A stretch of DNA of 39,236 nucleotides, taken from an uncultured Lachnospiraceae bacterium. Its GTDB lineage: Bacteria > Bacillota_A > Clostridia > Lachnospirales > Lachnospiraceae. The translations under genes were made by a program, and so were the position numbers. This document shows positions 31,745-39,236 of this stretch, one piece after another; position 1 is the first letter of the stretch; every line of letters starts with the position of its first letter. The stretch is taken from contig CANOBT010000039.1 of NCBI GenBank assembly GCA_947564305.1, positions 1 through 39,236 on the forward strand, read 5' to 3'. The notes beneath the pieces are model-generated. The model saw nothing but the letters and a program-made list of their open reading frames with translations, did not search any database and was not told where the DNA came from.

Positions 31745-33028
31745 ATGTCAAAGAATGAAATTAGAATTGGTTGTCCTAGAATTGTAAATGCCGGTGAGTA
31801 TGTACGTTTAGAAGCGGATACGGTTTGGTGCTTTGACGAACAGAGAATTGAGAAAACACTTTTTTATGAAATACAAAATAGTAGGGGGAGATATTTGACA
31901 TCGGAGCTAAGTGATCCTTTTGTACTGGCGCTGATCGAACTTGCTATGGAGAAGGCGTGTGATATCAGATATGATGCACCTATGTCGGAGGACTTAAAAT
32001 ACCGACTAGAGCAGTATTTGATTCCAATATTTACATCTGAGATTGAGGAATATCATTTTATTGAAATGATAGGAGAAACGACCCAAGAAGATATTAAGTC
32101 CGAGATGGCGGTAGGAACTGGATTTTCAGGAGGAGTAGATTCCTTTTATACAGTCTTGACACGTTCGAATATTACATATGAGACGAAAAGAGTCACACAT
32201 TTGCTTTTAGCATTGAATGGAGCTGCAATGACAGGAATGACGGAAGAGTTGGATGCTACGTGGTTTAATGAGGAATTAAAAAGATTTCAGTCGTTAGCAG
32301 AAGAAATGGGATTACAGCTTATTGGAGTTAATTCAAATGTATCATTAATAAATAATTATAAGAGGATTCAGAAAGGGGCAGATATTGTTATAACGGCATC
32401 TTTTGTTCATGCACTTCGAAAGTTATTTGGTTTATATTACTGGGCATCAGAGCATGAGGCAGTTGTACATAATTATGATACTGCTGATGGGCGGATAGAA
32501 GGACCTTTAGCGGTTTCCTTTGTGGAATCAGGGTCTCTTCGGTTTTGTCTATCAGGTATGGAGGCTAGTCGTGTTCAAAGAGTTGAATATATTGCAGATA
32601 ATCCGGTAGTACAAAAGGGATTGACTGTATGTGGTCAGCCTGATAATTGTGGACATTGTTTTAAATGTCTTAGAACTATGGCAGAACTTTATTCTGTTGG
32701 TAAATTGGATAAATTTGATAAAGTGTTTGATATAGATGATTATAAAAAACATTTTACTTCTAAATTAGCCAGAGAACTTACAGTAGATAGTCCAGCCTAT
32801 TATATGCCCATTATAAGGAATATGAAAAAGAATGGAATACGTATTCCGATGGCAGTTTATTTTAAAAAGTATCTTTTTTTTAATGGCTACTATTTCTTTA
32901 AGAAAAAGTTAAAGAATAATAAAGTGCTTATGAATTTATATTATAATCATGGATGGGACAAAAGGATGGGAGAAGGAACGCATAGCAAAGAATTAATTAA
33001 TGCCAGAATGAATGGAAAGGGTAAATGA
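31745..33028 (+). CDS. PP-loop ATP pyrophosphatase with QueC-like zinc site
   Basis: The 427-residue protein has the PP-loop signature SGGVDSF (S128-S133), as in enzymes that adenylate a carboxylate or carbonyl. Near residues 296-308 a cysteine cluster C-x5-C-x2-C-x2-C (CGQPDNCGHCFKC) resembles the zinc site of QueC, which forms an amide and then a nitrile from a carboxylate. AGGAGGT at 31731-31737 supports the start. The N-terminal 110 residues and the C-terminal 90 residues, which are basic and aromatic, are not recognised. In this locus it may activate a carboxyl group of a sugar acid or its substituent, for example to form an amide. It is not an asparagine synthase, as no glutaminase domain is present. 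The substrate is unknown. Confidence 0.72.
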   Translation: MSKNEIRIGCPRIVNAGEYVRLEADTVWCFDEQRIEKTLFYEIQNSRGRYLTSELSDPFVLALIELAMEKACDIRYDAPMSEDLKYRLEQYLIPIFTSEIEEYHFIEMIGETTQEDIKSEMAVGTGFSGGVDSFYTVLTRSNITYETKRVTHLLLALNGAAMTGMTEELDATWFNEELKRFQSLAEEMGLQLIGVNSNVSLINNYKRIQKGADIVITASFVHALRKLFGLYYWASEHEAVVHNYDTADGRIEGPLAVSFVESGSLRFCLSGMEASRVQRVEYIADNPVVQKGLTVCGQPDNCGHCFKCLRTMAELYSVGKLDKFDKVFDIDDYKKHFTSKLARELTVDSPAYYMPIIRNMKKNGIRIPMAVYFKKYLFFNGYYFFKKKLKNNKVLMNLYYNHGWDKRMGEGTHSKELINARMNGKGK

Positions 33029-34503
33029 AAAGAAGTGATAAAAGAGAAATGAATGCATCTAATAAAGGCGGTATAGTAAATAAAACTGCGAATCCTGTTA
33101 AGGCTTCAATATGGTATACAGTTTGTTCCATAATTCAGAAGGGTATCAGTCTTTTGCTGATTCCGATGTATGTCCGAATTATGACGACGGAGGAATATGG
33201 AATTTATACTTTAGCACAATCATGGGAGGGAATTCTGTTAGTTTTTACTACGCTTAATTTGGCGGCGTATGCTTTTAATAACTGTCTAATACAAAATGAG
33301 AATGAAAAAGAAAAGGTTACATCTGCATTTGGCGGGATTATAATAACTTTGACTGTTGTATGTATATGCATTTTTGGTTTGTTTAGTGATTTTTGGAAGC
33401 ATATATTCAGACTACCGGGAAAATTTATTCTATTGGTTTTGCTCGATTCATGTTTTATAGTACTTATAGACTTATGGTATGCCAGAAAAAAGTTTGATTA
33501 TGCATATCGAGGCGTGGCGGTAGTCACACTTGGAATAAGTGTCTGTAATCTGGTGGTAGGAATGCTATTTGTTATATACTCGCCGGAGAAGGCATTTGCC
33601 GCTTTTTTGGCCGGAACAGGAACAAGGGGAATTGTAGCGGTTTTCCTTCTATTTGATATATGGAGAAAGGGACATGTATATTTTAATAGAAAATTTTGGA
33701 GCTATGCTTTTCGTTTCAATATACCGCTGATCCCCCATTTTTTATCTACCCGGATTTTGCAACAGGCAGATAGAGTGATGATTGAAAAGTATTGTGGAGC
33801 GTCTCAGGCTGGAATATATGGATTTTCATATAAAATAACAGAAGCTATGTTAATTTTTAATACAGCGTTTTTAGGTAGTGTAATTCCTTGGACGTATAGA
33901 AAGTTGAAAGAGAGAAGATATAGAGATATTTTTCCGCATATCTTTTTGACAATTATTTTGATTGCAGTGCTCAATGCTTTTTTAATACTTCTGGCGCCAG
34001 AAGTAATCGCAATATTAGGAACAAGCGAGTATGAGGAGGCGATGTACGTTATTCCTCCAGTGGCATGTAGCATTTTTTTGATGTATTTATTTAACTGCTT
34101 TGTTAACATAACGTATTATTATGAAGAAAATAAAAAAATTACATTGGCATCTATTTTTGCGGCGTGTTTAAATATTGGCTTAAATTGGTTGATGATTCCG
34201 CGTTATGGTTATTTAGCGGCAGGATATACGACTTTGGTCAGTTACATTTGTTTAGCAATAATGCATGGAGTTATGCAGCGTAATACCTTAAGAAAAAACG
34301 GAATTCAAGAGGAAGTTTATTCGATACATATATTGACGCTTTTTTCGATTGGTTATATTTTACTTAGTCTATGCAGTAATTTTTTATACAAAAATTGGAT
34401 TATCAGATATATTATAATACTTGTTTCGATTGCTGTAATGGTCATAAAGAGAAATGTTATAATTGAAATGGCAAAAAACTGTTTTACGAAATTCGGATCA
34501 TGA
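33025..34503 (+). CDS. Wzx-type flippase (MOP superfamily), locus B
   Basis: This is a 492-residue membrane protein with about 12-14 segments that exports the lipid-linked repeat unit of locus B. It overlaps the PP-loop gene by four bases (ATGA). Family marks are SIIQKGISLLLIPMYVRIM, TTEEYGIYTLAQSWEG and ILQQADRVMIEKYCG. It is paralogous to the locus A flippase at 20508 along its length, for example in PLIPHFLS against PLFPHYLS. The next gene starts inside its stop codon (ATGA). Confidence 0.92.
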   Translation: MKRSDKREMNASNKGGIVNKTANPVKASIWYTVCSIIQKGISLLLIPMYVRIMTTEEYGIYTLAQSWEGILLVFTTLNLAAYAFNNCLIQNENEKEKVTSAFGGIIITLTVVCICIFGLFSDFWKHIFRLPGKFILLVLLDSCFIVLIDLWYARKKFDYAYRGVAVVTLGISVCNLVVGMLFVIYSPEKAFAAFLAGTGTRGIVAVFLLFDIWRKGHVYFNRKFWSYAFRFNIPLIPHFLSTRILQQADRVMIEKYCGASQAGIYGFSYKITEAMLIFNTAFLGSVIPWTYRKLKERRYRDIFPHIFLTIILIAVLNAFLILLAPEVIAILGTSEYEEAMYVIPPVACSIFLMYLFNCFVNITYYYEENKKITLASIFAACLNIGLNWLMIPRYGYLAAGYTTLVSYICLAIMHGVMQRNTLRKNGIQEEVYSIHILTLFSIGYILLSLCSNFLYKNWIIRYIIILVSIAVMVIKRNVIIEMAKNCFTKFGS

Positions 34504-35258
34504 AAAGTAAGAAATTGACATTAAAAAATTATAGAAAGGTAAATGATATTTTAGCTAAAGATATCATATTGATTCCAATGAAAACAGTAGCATTGATTCC
34601 AATTAAATTAGGGAGCAAAAGAATACCACAAAAAAATATAAAGCCTTTTTTTGATGGTACACCATTGATGTCTTTTATTCAGAGAGTATGTCTTGATTCG
34701 AAAAAAATTGATGAGACATATATTTACTGTTCGGATGAAAGTATCAAAGAATATGTAATTCCAGGAGTTATCTTTTTAAAACGACCAGAGTATTTAGATG
34801 CAGATACTATTAATGCCAATGATATTATAGCGGAATTTATGAAGACAGTAGATGCAGATATATATGTTAATACGCATACCACTTCGCCTTTTGCAAAAAT
34901 TGATACGATTAATAAATGCATTGATAGGGTGGCAAGTGGAAAATATGACAGTGCGTTTTGTGCTGAAAGCTTGAAAACATTTATGTGGAAAGAGGGTAAA
35001 CCAATCAACTTTGACCCAGACCATTTTCCACGTACACAGGATTTACCTTTAATTTACGCAGAAACAAGTATTGCATATGTTTTTAGAAAGGAAACGTTTA
35101 AGAAGTTTAACAGACGAGTTGGAGAAATGCCGTATATCTGTGAAGTAGGTAAAATTGAAGCTATGGATATTGATTATCCGGAAGACTTTGAGATATGCAA
35201 TGCTATTTATAAGGAGGTTATAAAAAATGAGTGTGCAGATAACAGATTGTACAATTAG
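34500..35258 (+). CDS. CMP-acylneuraminate/CMP-ulosonate cytidylyltransferase-like protein
   Basis: It resembles NeuA/KdsB-type enzymes that make CMP-activated acidic sugars. The nucleotide motif is VALIPIKLGSKRIPQKNIKP. Then come YIYCSDESIKEY, FLKRPEYLDADTINANDII, NTHTTSPFAKIDTI and, late, EAMDIDYPEDFEI, a typical acidic metal-binding end. The start is open: ATG 34500 overlaps the flippase stop (translational coupling), but an ATG at 34578 would give the canonical short N-terminus MKTVALIPIK; neither has a clear ribosome site. It overlaps the aldolase by 32 bases. It provides the activated donor for the sialyltransferase-like enzyme at 30566. Which 2-keto sugar acid it activates is not known, as no NeuB or KdsA homologue is in the window. 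Confidence 0.85.
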   Translation: MKSKKLTLKNYRKVNDILAKDIILIPMKTVALIPIKLGSKRIPQKNIKPFFDGTPLMSFIQRVCLDSKKIDETYIYCSDESIKEYVIPGVIFLKRPEYLDADTINANDIIAEFMKTVDADIYVNTHTTSPFAKIDTINKCIDRVASGKYDSAFCAESLKTFMWKEGKPINFDPDHFPRTQDLPLIYAETSIAYVFRKETFKKFNRRVGEMPYICEVGKIEAMDIDYPEDFEICNAIYKEVIKNECADNRLYN

Positions 35259-36261
35259 AGACGGTGGATATTTATTGGACAAGAATTCTGATCCCGAATT
35301 TGTTAAAGGAGTAATCGATGGCTTGGTTAAGGCGGGCATTGATTATATTGAAACGGGATTTTTACAGAATAAGGTAAATGGTGAAACAATCGTATATCAT
35401 AATTCAAAAGATGCAAGGAAATATATTCCGCAAAATATAGGCACTTCAGAAATGGTTGGATTCTGTGATAATAGCCGTTACTCGATAGAAAACTTAGATG
35501 ACTGTGATGGAGAATCATTTAGAAGTTTGCGTATATCATTTGCGAAGCATGAGCGCGCAAGTGCATTGAATTTTTGCGCAGCAGCAAAGAAGAAGGGGTA
35601 TCATGTTTTTGTTCAGCCGATGGATGCAATTGGATACACCTTTGATGAAAGAGCGAAATTAATTGCGGACGTTAATGAATTTCATCCGGAAGCACTTGCT
35701 ATTGTTGACACCTTTGGGGCAATGTATTTGGAAGATCTAATTAAGATTTTTAAACAGATGGATAGCCAGCTTGATAAGGGAATAAAAATTGGATTACATA
35801 CACATAACAATTTAATGTTATCTTGTGCGCTTGCAGAGCAGCTTATTTCAATGGCGGTTGAGTCCGAAAGAAGTGTGGCAGTAGACGGATCGCTTTACGG
35901 TATGGGAAGAGGGGCAGGAAATGCAAATACAGAAGTAATAGCTGACTACATAAATAAAAAGTATGGAGAAAAATATGATCTTTCAGTGCTATTGTCTACG
36001 ATCGAGCAGTATTTGATTCCTATGAAAAGGAAAGTTTGTTGGGGATACGATGTTCCGATGTTTGTCTGTGGGACAGAAGGCGCTCATGTTGATAATATTG
36101 GGTATCTTGAAAAAAATACTAAATGTAGCTATGAAGATATGTATACAGTTATTGATAGTATGGATCCTGCTGCAAGAAAACGATATGGAGCAAATTATTC
36201 AAAAACTGATTTTAGTGTCTTGCATACTGCATATTCTAAATTATTTGAAAGGGGAAAATGA
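35227..36261 (+). CDS. DRE-TIM-type metal-dependent aldolase
   Basis: This is a TIM-barrel enzyme of the HMG-CoA lyase / 4-hydroxy-2-oxovalerate aldolase / homocitrate synthase group. The first-strand motif is DCTIRDGGY (D7, R11, D12), and the metal-binding pair HTHNN is at residues 191-195. AIVDTFGAMYL and YGMGRGAGNANTE are also typical. It has 344 residues. The start has AAGGAGG closely upstream. Enzymes of this group make or break C-C bonds to pyruvate or an acyl-CoA. Its place next to a CMP-sugar synthetase and a KdsC-like phosphatase suggests it forms the 2-keto acid carbon skeleton, a job done elsewhere by PEP-dependent NeuB or KdsA. This proposal is inference; the fold is certain. Confidence 0.83.
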   Translation: MSVQITDCTIRDGGYLLDKNSDPEFVKGVIDGLVKAGIDYIETGFLQNKVNGETIVYHNSKDARKYIPQNIGTSEMVGFCDNSRYSIENLDDCDGESFRSLRISFAKHERASALNFCAAAKKKGYHVFVQPMDAIGYTFDERAKLIADVNEFHPEALAIVDTFGAMYLEDLIKIFKQMDSQLDKGIKIGLHTHNNLMLSCALAEQLISMAVESERSVAVDGSLYGMGRGAGNANTEVIADYINKKYGEKYDLSVLLSTIEQYLIPMKRKVCWGYDVPMFVCGTEGAHVDNIGYLEKNTKCSYEDMYTVIDSMDPAARKRYGANYSKTDFSVLHTAYSKLFERGK

Positions 36262-36797
36262 GTATTATGAATTGCTCAGAATATCTTGTGGATTACTTAA
36301 TTAAGCAAAAAGTGACAGATATATTTGGATATGCAGGTGGGTATATAGTGCCATTTATGGATGCATTATATGAAAGGCCTGAAATTAAAGTTCATGTTTG
36401 CTATAATGAACAAGGCTGTGCATTTGCCGCAAATGGCTATGCCCGCGTTAGTGGAAGATTAGGGGTTTATTTTACAACTTCCGGTCCTGGGGCAGTGAAC
36501 GCTTTAGGAGGTTTGGCGGATGCTTGGTTTGATGGGGTACCAGTAATGGGTATCTGCGGAAATGTTCCTACAAATGAGATGAAAGGTTTTTCTGGAATTC
36601 GACAGAATGGTTTTCAAGAGATGGATATTGTATCTATGACACGTAATATTACCAAATATTCTGTTACCCCTAATAGTGCCGATGAATTTCCAGATGTAAT
36701 ATCACGTGCATATAATATGGCCTTATTAGGCCGAAAAGGAGGTGTTCTCATTGATTTTCCATACAACATCCAAAAAACCAGTGTTATTAGTAGGTAA
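36258..36797 (+). CDS. Acetolactate-synthase-like TPP enzyme, N-terminal part (PYR domain)
   Basis: This 179-residue frame holds the PYR domain of an acetolactate-synthase-type enzyme: FGYAGGYIVPFMDALYE, the cofactor-activating Glu in NEQGCAFAANGYAR (E51), TTSGPGAVNALGGLADAWFD and GRKGGVLIDFP. It starts in the aldolase stop (ATGA). It then ends in a stop after NIQKTSVISR, while the remaining domains continue in the +1 frame from 36751. Intact relatives have about 40 linker residues between IDFP and the next domain; here they are missing. This points to a deletion that also shifted the frame at CCAAAAAACC (36770-36779). Either the gene is broken, or the two halves are made as separate subunits. 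The domain identity is sure; its working state is open. Confidence 0.75.
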   Translation: MSIMNCSEYLVDYLIKQKVTDIFGYAGGYIVPFMDALYERPEIKVHVCYNEQGCAFAANGYARVSGRLGVYFTTSGPGAVNALGGLADAWFDGVPVMGICGNVPTNEMKGFSGIRQNGFQEMDIVSMTRNITKYSVTPNSADEFPDVISRAYNMALLGRKGGVLIDFPYNIQKTSVISR

Positions 36798-37863
36798 TGG
36801 TGCAAGATCAGCAGGAGCAGTAGATTTAATATATGAGTTTGCAAACAAAACGAATATTCCAGTACTTACGACAATGAATGCCGTGGATTTGGCCCAGGAT
36901 AATATTAGAATAGGATTTATTGGAACATATGGGAATCGCGTTTCTAATATGATTTTGGAAGAATGTGATTTGCTGATTTCGGTGGGAGCACGATTAGGAT
37001 TAAGACAGATAGGTCATATTACAGAATGTTTTGCACCAAAGGCCAAATTGATTCGCGCCGACATTGATCAGTATGAATTGAGCCGTAATATTAAAGAAGA
37101 TGAAGAAAAACATTTAATTGATGCGGCTGATTTTATGCGGATGCTTTTAAATGAGGATATACCGGTTTATACAACGTGGTTTAATAAATGTATGAATGCA
37201 AAAAAAATATTAGAGGGCTATGACAATGAGGTAGGAAATAACGTTATAGAGAAAATCTCGTCATTGTTGACAATTAATCCAATTATCGCAGTTGATGTTG
37301 GGCAAAATGAGTGTTGGTGTGCGCAGTCGCTTGCACTAAAAGGAAAACATGGAAGAATTTTAATTGCAGGTGGATATGGATCAATGGGATGTGGGCTTCC
37401 TTTTGCTATTGGTGCGTCTATATGTGATAATAATGGAATTGTTTATTGTATAACTGGTGACGGGGGGCTTCAAATGAATATTCAGGAGTTAGAGACAGTT
37501 GTACGTGAGAAATTGCCAATTAAAATATTAGTTATTAATAATCGAGTTTTAGGAAAAATCAGTGAGATACAGTATGGGTCATACAATTGCAGGTATGCAC
37601 AGACAACGACTGAGAGTGGTTATTCGGTTCCGGATTTTGAAAAAATTGCAAATGCATATGGTATAAAAGCAGTGACTTTAAAATCACATGAAGATTTAGA
37701 TAATTATATAGAATGGTTTAACGATAGTGATGCGTGTTTGATCAATATTCTTCTTCCGGAAAATACGTTGCTGATTCCTAAGATAAAATGGGAGACGGGG
37801 AAAATTCTTCCTGATTTGAATAATGAGACGTTAGAAAACGTAAAGGAAATTTTAGGAGAATAG
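36751..37863 (+). CDS. Acetolactate-synthase-like TPP enzyme, central and PP domains (frameshifted part)
   Basis: This frame continues the TPP enzyme begun at 36258. The first conserved residues are KKPVLLVGNGARSAG (central domain), then TTMNAVDLAQDNIRIGFIG and VGARLGLRQIG. Next comes the PP domain with RILIAGGYGSMGCGLPFAIG and the TPP/Mg motif GDGGLQMNIQELE, with INN about 25 residues later. A separate start is possible: AAGGAGGTG at 36736-36744 is followed after six bases by TTG 36751 in this frame. That site lies inside the codons for RKGGV of the first part, so it may be chance. As a pair with the N-terminal part, it could condense or decarboxylate 2-keto acids for the acidic-sugar pathway, or it may now be inactive. 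Confidence 0.72.
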   Translation: MIFHTTSKKPVLLVGNGARSAGAVDLIYEFANKTNIPVLTTMNAVDLAQDNIRIGFIGTYGNRVSNMILEECDLLISVGARLGLRQIGHITECFAPKAKLIRADIDQYELSRNIKEDEEKHLIDAADFMRMLLNEDIPVYTTWFNKCMNAKKILEGYDNEVGNNVIEKISSLLTINPIIAVDVGQNECWCAQSLALKGKHGRILIAGGYGSMGCGLPFAIGASICDNNGIVYCITGDGGLQMNIQELETVVREKLPIKILVINNRVLGKISEIQYGSYNCRYAQTTTESGYSVPDFEKIANAYGIKAVTLKSHEDLDNYIEWFNDSDACLINILLPENTLLIPKIKWETGKILPDLNNETLENVKEILGE

Positions 37864-37897
37864 TTTAGATTATGATGAATAATAAGGCGAAAATAAT

Positions 37898-38827
37898 ATG
37901 ATTAAGTTTTTAGTGATGGATGTTGATGGAACCTTGACAGATGGAAAAATATATATGGGAAATAACGGTGAAGAGGTTAAAGTATTTGATATCAAAGATG
38001 GATGTGGCATCAAAGAACTGCTCCCTTTAACTGAAATTATTCCAGTCGTTATTACAGCAAGAAAGAGTAAGATGCTTCTTAACAGGTGTGAAGAATTAGG
38101 AATTGTTGAAATCCACCAAGGTGTAAGAAAAAAGATGGATTGTCTGGAAGAGATTATATCCAAATATTGTAGTGGGGTTGAACAATATTCATTGCAGAAT
38201 GTAGCATATATTGGCGATGATATTTTGGATTTACAGTGCATGAAGCCTATATTAATAGCCGGTGGAATCACAGGGTGTCCAAGTGATGCTGTATTAGAAG
38301 TAAAAAAATGTTGCAATTACATTGCATTGCACAAAGGAGGAGATGGAGCTGTCCGTGACTTTATAGAATATATAATAAGGAGGAATAAAAACAAAGAATC
38401 TGTAGAAATAGAAAGACTAAATGCTAGGCTTAATTGGGCAGTTTCATATATTTCTTCAATAGACACGGAACACTTAAATGTAGGCAGGTATGAAGTAAAT
38501 GAAGGATTTTATTATTCTGTACAAGAATATGAGGCGCTTAGTGCGGAAGAAAGCGTATATGAATCACATAGAAAATATATCGATATACAATGGTTGATAA
38601 GCGGAAAGGAAAAATTATACATTACTGATATATGTAATTTGATTCCGATTTCAATTTATAAAGATGAAGTTGACATAATTAATTATGCGCCATCAGATAA
38701 TATGACATCGGTTGTCCTAAGTAAGGGTGGATATGTGGTGTTGTTTCCTAAAGATGCTCATAGGGTAGAACAGATTGATGGAGGGAAGTGTAAGATTAGA
38801 AAAATTGTTGGTAAGTTAAGAATTTAA
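37898..38827 (+). CDS. KdsC-type HAD phosphatase fused to a NanQ/YhcH-type domain
   Basis: Residues 1-165 form a KdsC-like HAD phosphatase: VMDVDGTLTDGKIYM (D8, D10), FDIKDGCGIKEL, VVITARKS, YIGDDILDLQC and GGDGAVRDF. Such enzymes remove phosphate from Kdo-8-P or nonulosonate-9-P. Residues from about 170 to 309 form a YhcH/YjgK/YiaL (DUF386, EbgC-like) domain with ESHRKYIDIQWLISGKE (E222, H224, D229) and VVLFPKDAHRVEQIDGG. The best-known member, NanQ, speeds anomer exchange of sialic acid. One polypeptide would thus release the free ulosonic acid and present the right anomer to the cytidylyltransferase at 34500. Both domains are clear; the joined role is inference. The total length of 309 equals the sum of the two families. 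Confidence 0.83.
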   Translation: MIKFLVMDVDGTLTDGKIYMGNNGEEVKVFDIKDGCGIKELLPLTEIIPVVITARKSKMLLNRCEELGIVEIHQGVRKKMDCLEEIISKYCSGVEQYSLQNVAYIGDDILDLQCMKPILIAGGITGCPSDAVLEVKKCCNYIALHKGGDGAVRDFIEYIIRRNKNKESVEIERLNARLNWAVSYISSIDTEHLNVGRYEVNEGFYYSVQEYEALSAEESVYESHRKYIDIQWLISGKEKLYITDICNLIPISIYKDEVDIINYAPSDNMTSVVLSKGGYVVLFPKDAHRVEQIDGGKCKIRKIVGKLRI

Positions 38828-38857
38828 CATAGAATCTGATAGGGAGAACAGCGAGGA

Positions 38858-39236
38858 ATGTTTAGAAAAGCAATTTGGATGCCAATGACAATCATTTTGT
38901 TATGGTTTATCGGATACTTGATGTTAGCTTTGGTTTATTGCATACCAACAGAGAAAATGGAAAAGCATCTTCAGGAATCTGTATCTACTTTTGTTAAAGA
39001 AGGAAGTTATCCAATGATAACCGATATAGGGATTTCCCGTTTGGACAATTACACAGATGCACTTATGCTTTTAGTGGCGGCATATCCTGAGAAAGACAAT
39101 GTCTGGGTAAGTTCTCTTTACAATACAAGATATTCAAATGATGGCGAGAATCCTGTGCAAACTTTGGTAAGTGCTTGTGGTGAGTTGGAAAAGCTGTTGG
39201 AGGATAAAGACAATGATGCCGTACTGGAGCGTCTGA
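38858..39236 (+). CDS. Membrane-anchored protein, partial (runs off the window)
   Basis: The ATG at 38858 has GAGG just before it. The visible 126 residues begin MFRKAIWMPMTIILLWFIGY, one membrane segment (about residues 8-30). An extracellular-looking part follows with MEKHLQESVSTFVKEG, ITDIGISRLDNYTDALML and WVSSLYNTRYSNDGEN. I do not recognise the family for sure. The gene is in the direction of locus B, 30 bases after the phosphatase fusion, so it may belong to the same transcript. It is incomplete at the 3' end. Confidence 0.7.
   Translation, partial: MFRKAIWMPMTIILLWFIGYLMLALVYCIPTEKMEKHLQESVSTFVKEGSYPMITDIGISRLDNYTDALMLLVAAYPEKDNVWVSSLYNTRYSNDGENPVQTLVSACGELEKLLEDKDNDAVLERL

Noticed and set aside
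36258..37863. Programmed frameshift joining the two TPP-enzyme frames
   Set aside because: The A6 run could allow slippage, but the shift needed is +1 and no stimulating structure is obvious. The missing linker speaks for a deletion.
34500..38827. A phosphonate (aminoethylphosphonate-type) pathway, suggested by a TPP enzyme next to a cytidylyltransferase
   Set aside because: No PEP mutase is present, the TPP enzyme looks like acetolactate synthase, and the KdsC and NanQ domains point to a keto sugar acid.

Overview
The window looks like a chromosomal surface-polysaccharide region of a gut-type Clostridia, most like Lachnospiraceae. The reasons are the Gram-positive CpsB/CpsC/CpsD regulatory set, LCP (LytR-CpsA-Psr) ligases, strong AGGAGG ribosome sites, frequent GTG/TTG starts, and an Rpn-type nuclease gene of the kind common in those genomes. 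This placement is inferred from gene content; no rRNA or housekeeping marker is present. Nearly all genes are on the + strand.

Layout. (1) 109-5214, the control and export block: PHP-type tyrosine phosphatase, Wzz/CpsC chain-length protein, BY-kinase, a membrane-anchored protein with two Ig-like modules, LCP protein 1, and small secreted protein copy 1 with structured flanks. (2) 5695-21962, polysaccharide locus A: DegT aminotransferase, ATP-grasp ligase, MmgE/PrpD protein, ornithine-cyclodeaminase-family protein, priming sugar transferase, amino-acid permease, second ATP-grasp, GT2, pyruvyl transferase, Wzy, hexapeptide acyltransferase with a G9 tract, FrhB-like iron-sulfur protein, SDR and Wzx. 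(3) 22098-23824, a spacer with a small membrane protein, an Rpn-type PD-(D/E)XK gene and a 39-residue minus-strand gene. (4) 24253-27085, a second export cassette: LCP protein 2, a sortase-B-like lipoprotein lacking its catalytic residues, and secreted protein copy 2 with the same structured flanks. (5) 27317-38827, locus B, visibly more A/T-rich: priming transferase, GT2, Wzy, a GT with bacterial sialyltransferase motifs, a QueC-like PP-loop protein, Wzx, a CMP-sugar synthetase, a DRE-TIM aldolase, an acetolactate-synthase-like TPP enzyme split by a frameshift, and a KdsC-type phosphatase fused to a NanQ/YhcH-type domain. A partial membrane protein runs off the end.

How it works together (inference). 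Each locus has its own priming transferase, polymerase and flippase, so the window encodes two Wzy-dependent polysaccharides. They share one phosphatase/kinase pair, and each is preceded by an LCP ligase plus the secreted protein. Locus A appears to make an amino sugar carrying an amino-acid-derived group and a pyruvate ketal. Locus B appears to make and transfer a CMP-activated ulosonic acid without any NeuB/KdsA-type synthase.

The strongest leads for new biology are the duplicated secreted-protein cassette with conserved UTR structures, the pseudo-sortase, the phosphatase-anomerase fusion with its aldolase-based pathway, the amino-acid block in locus A, and the G9 switch candidate in the acyltransferase.
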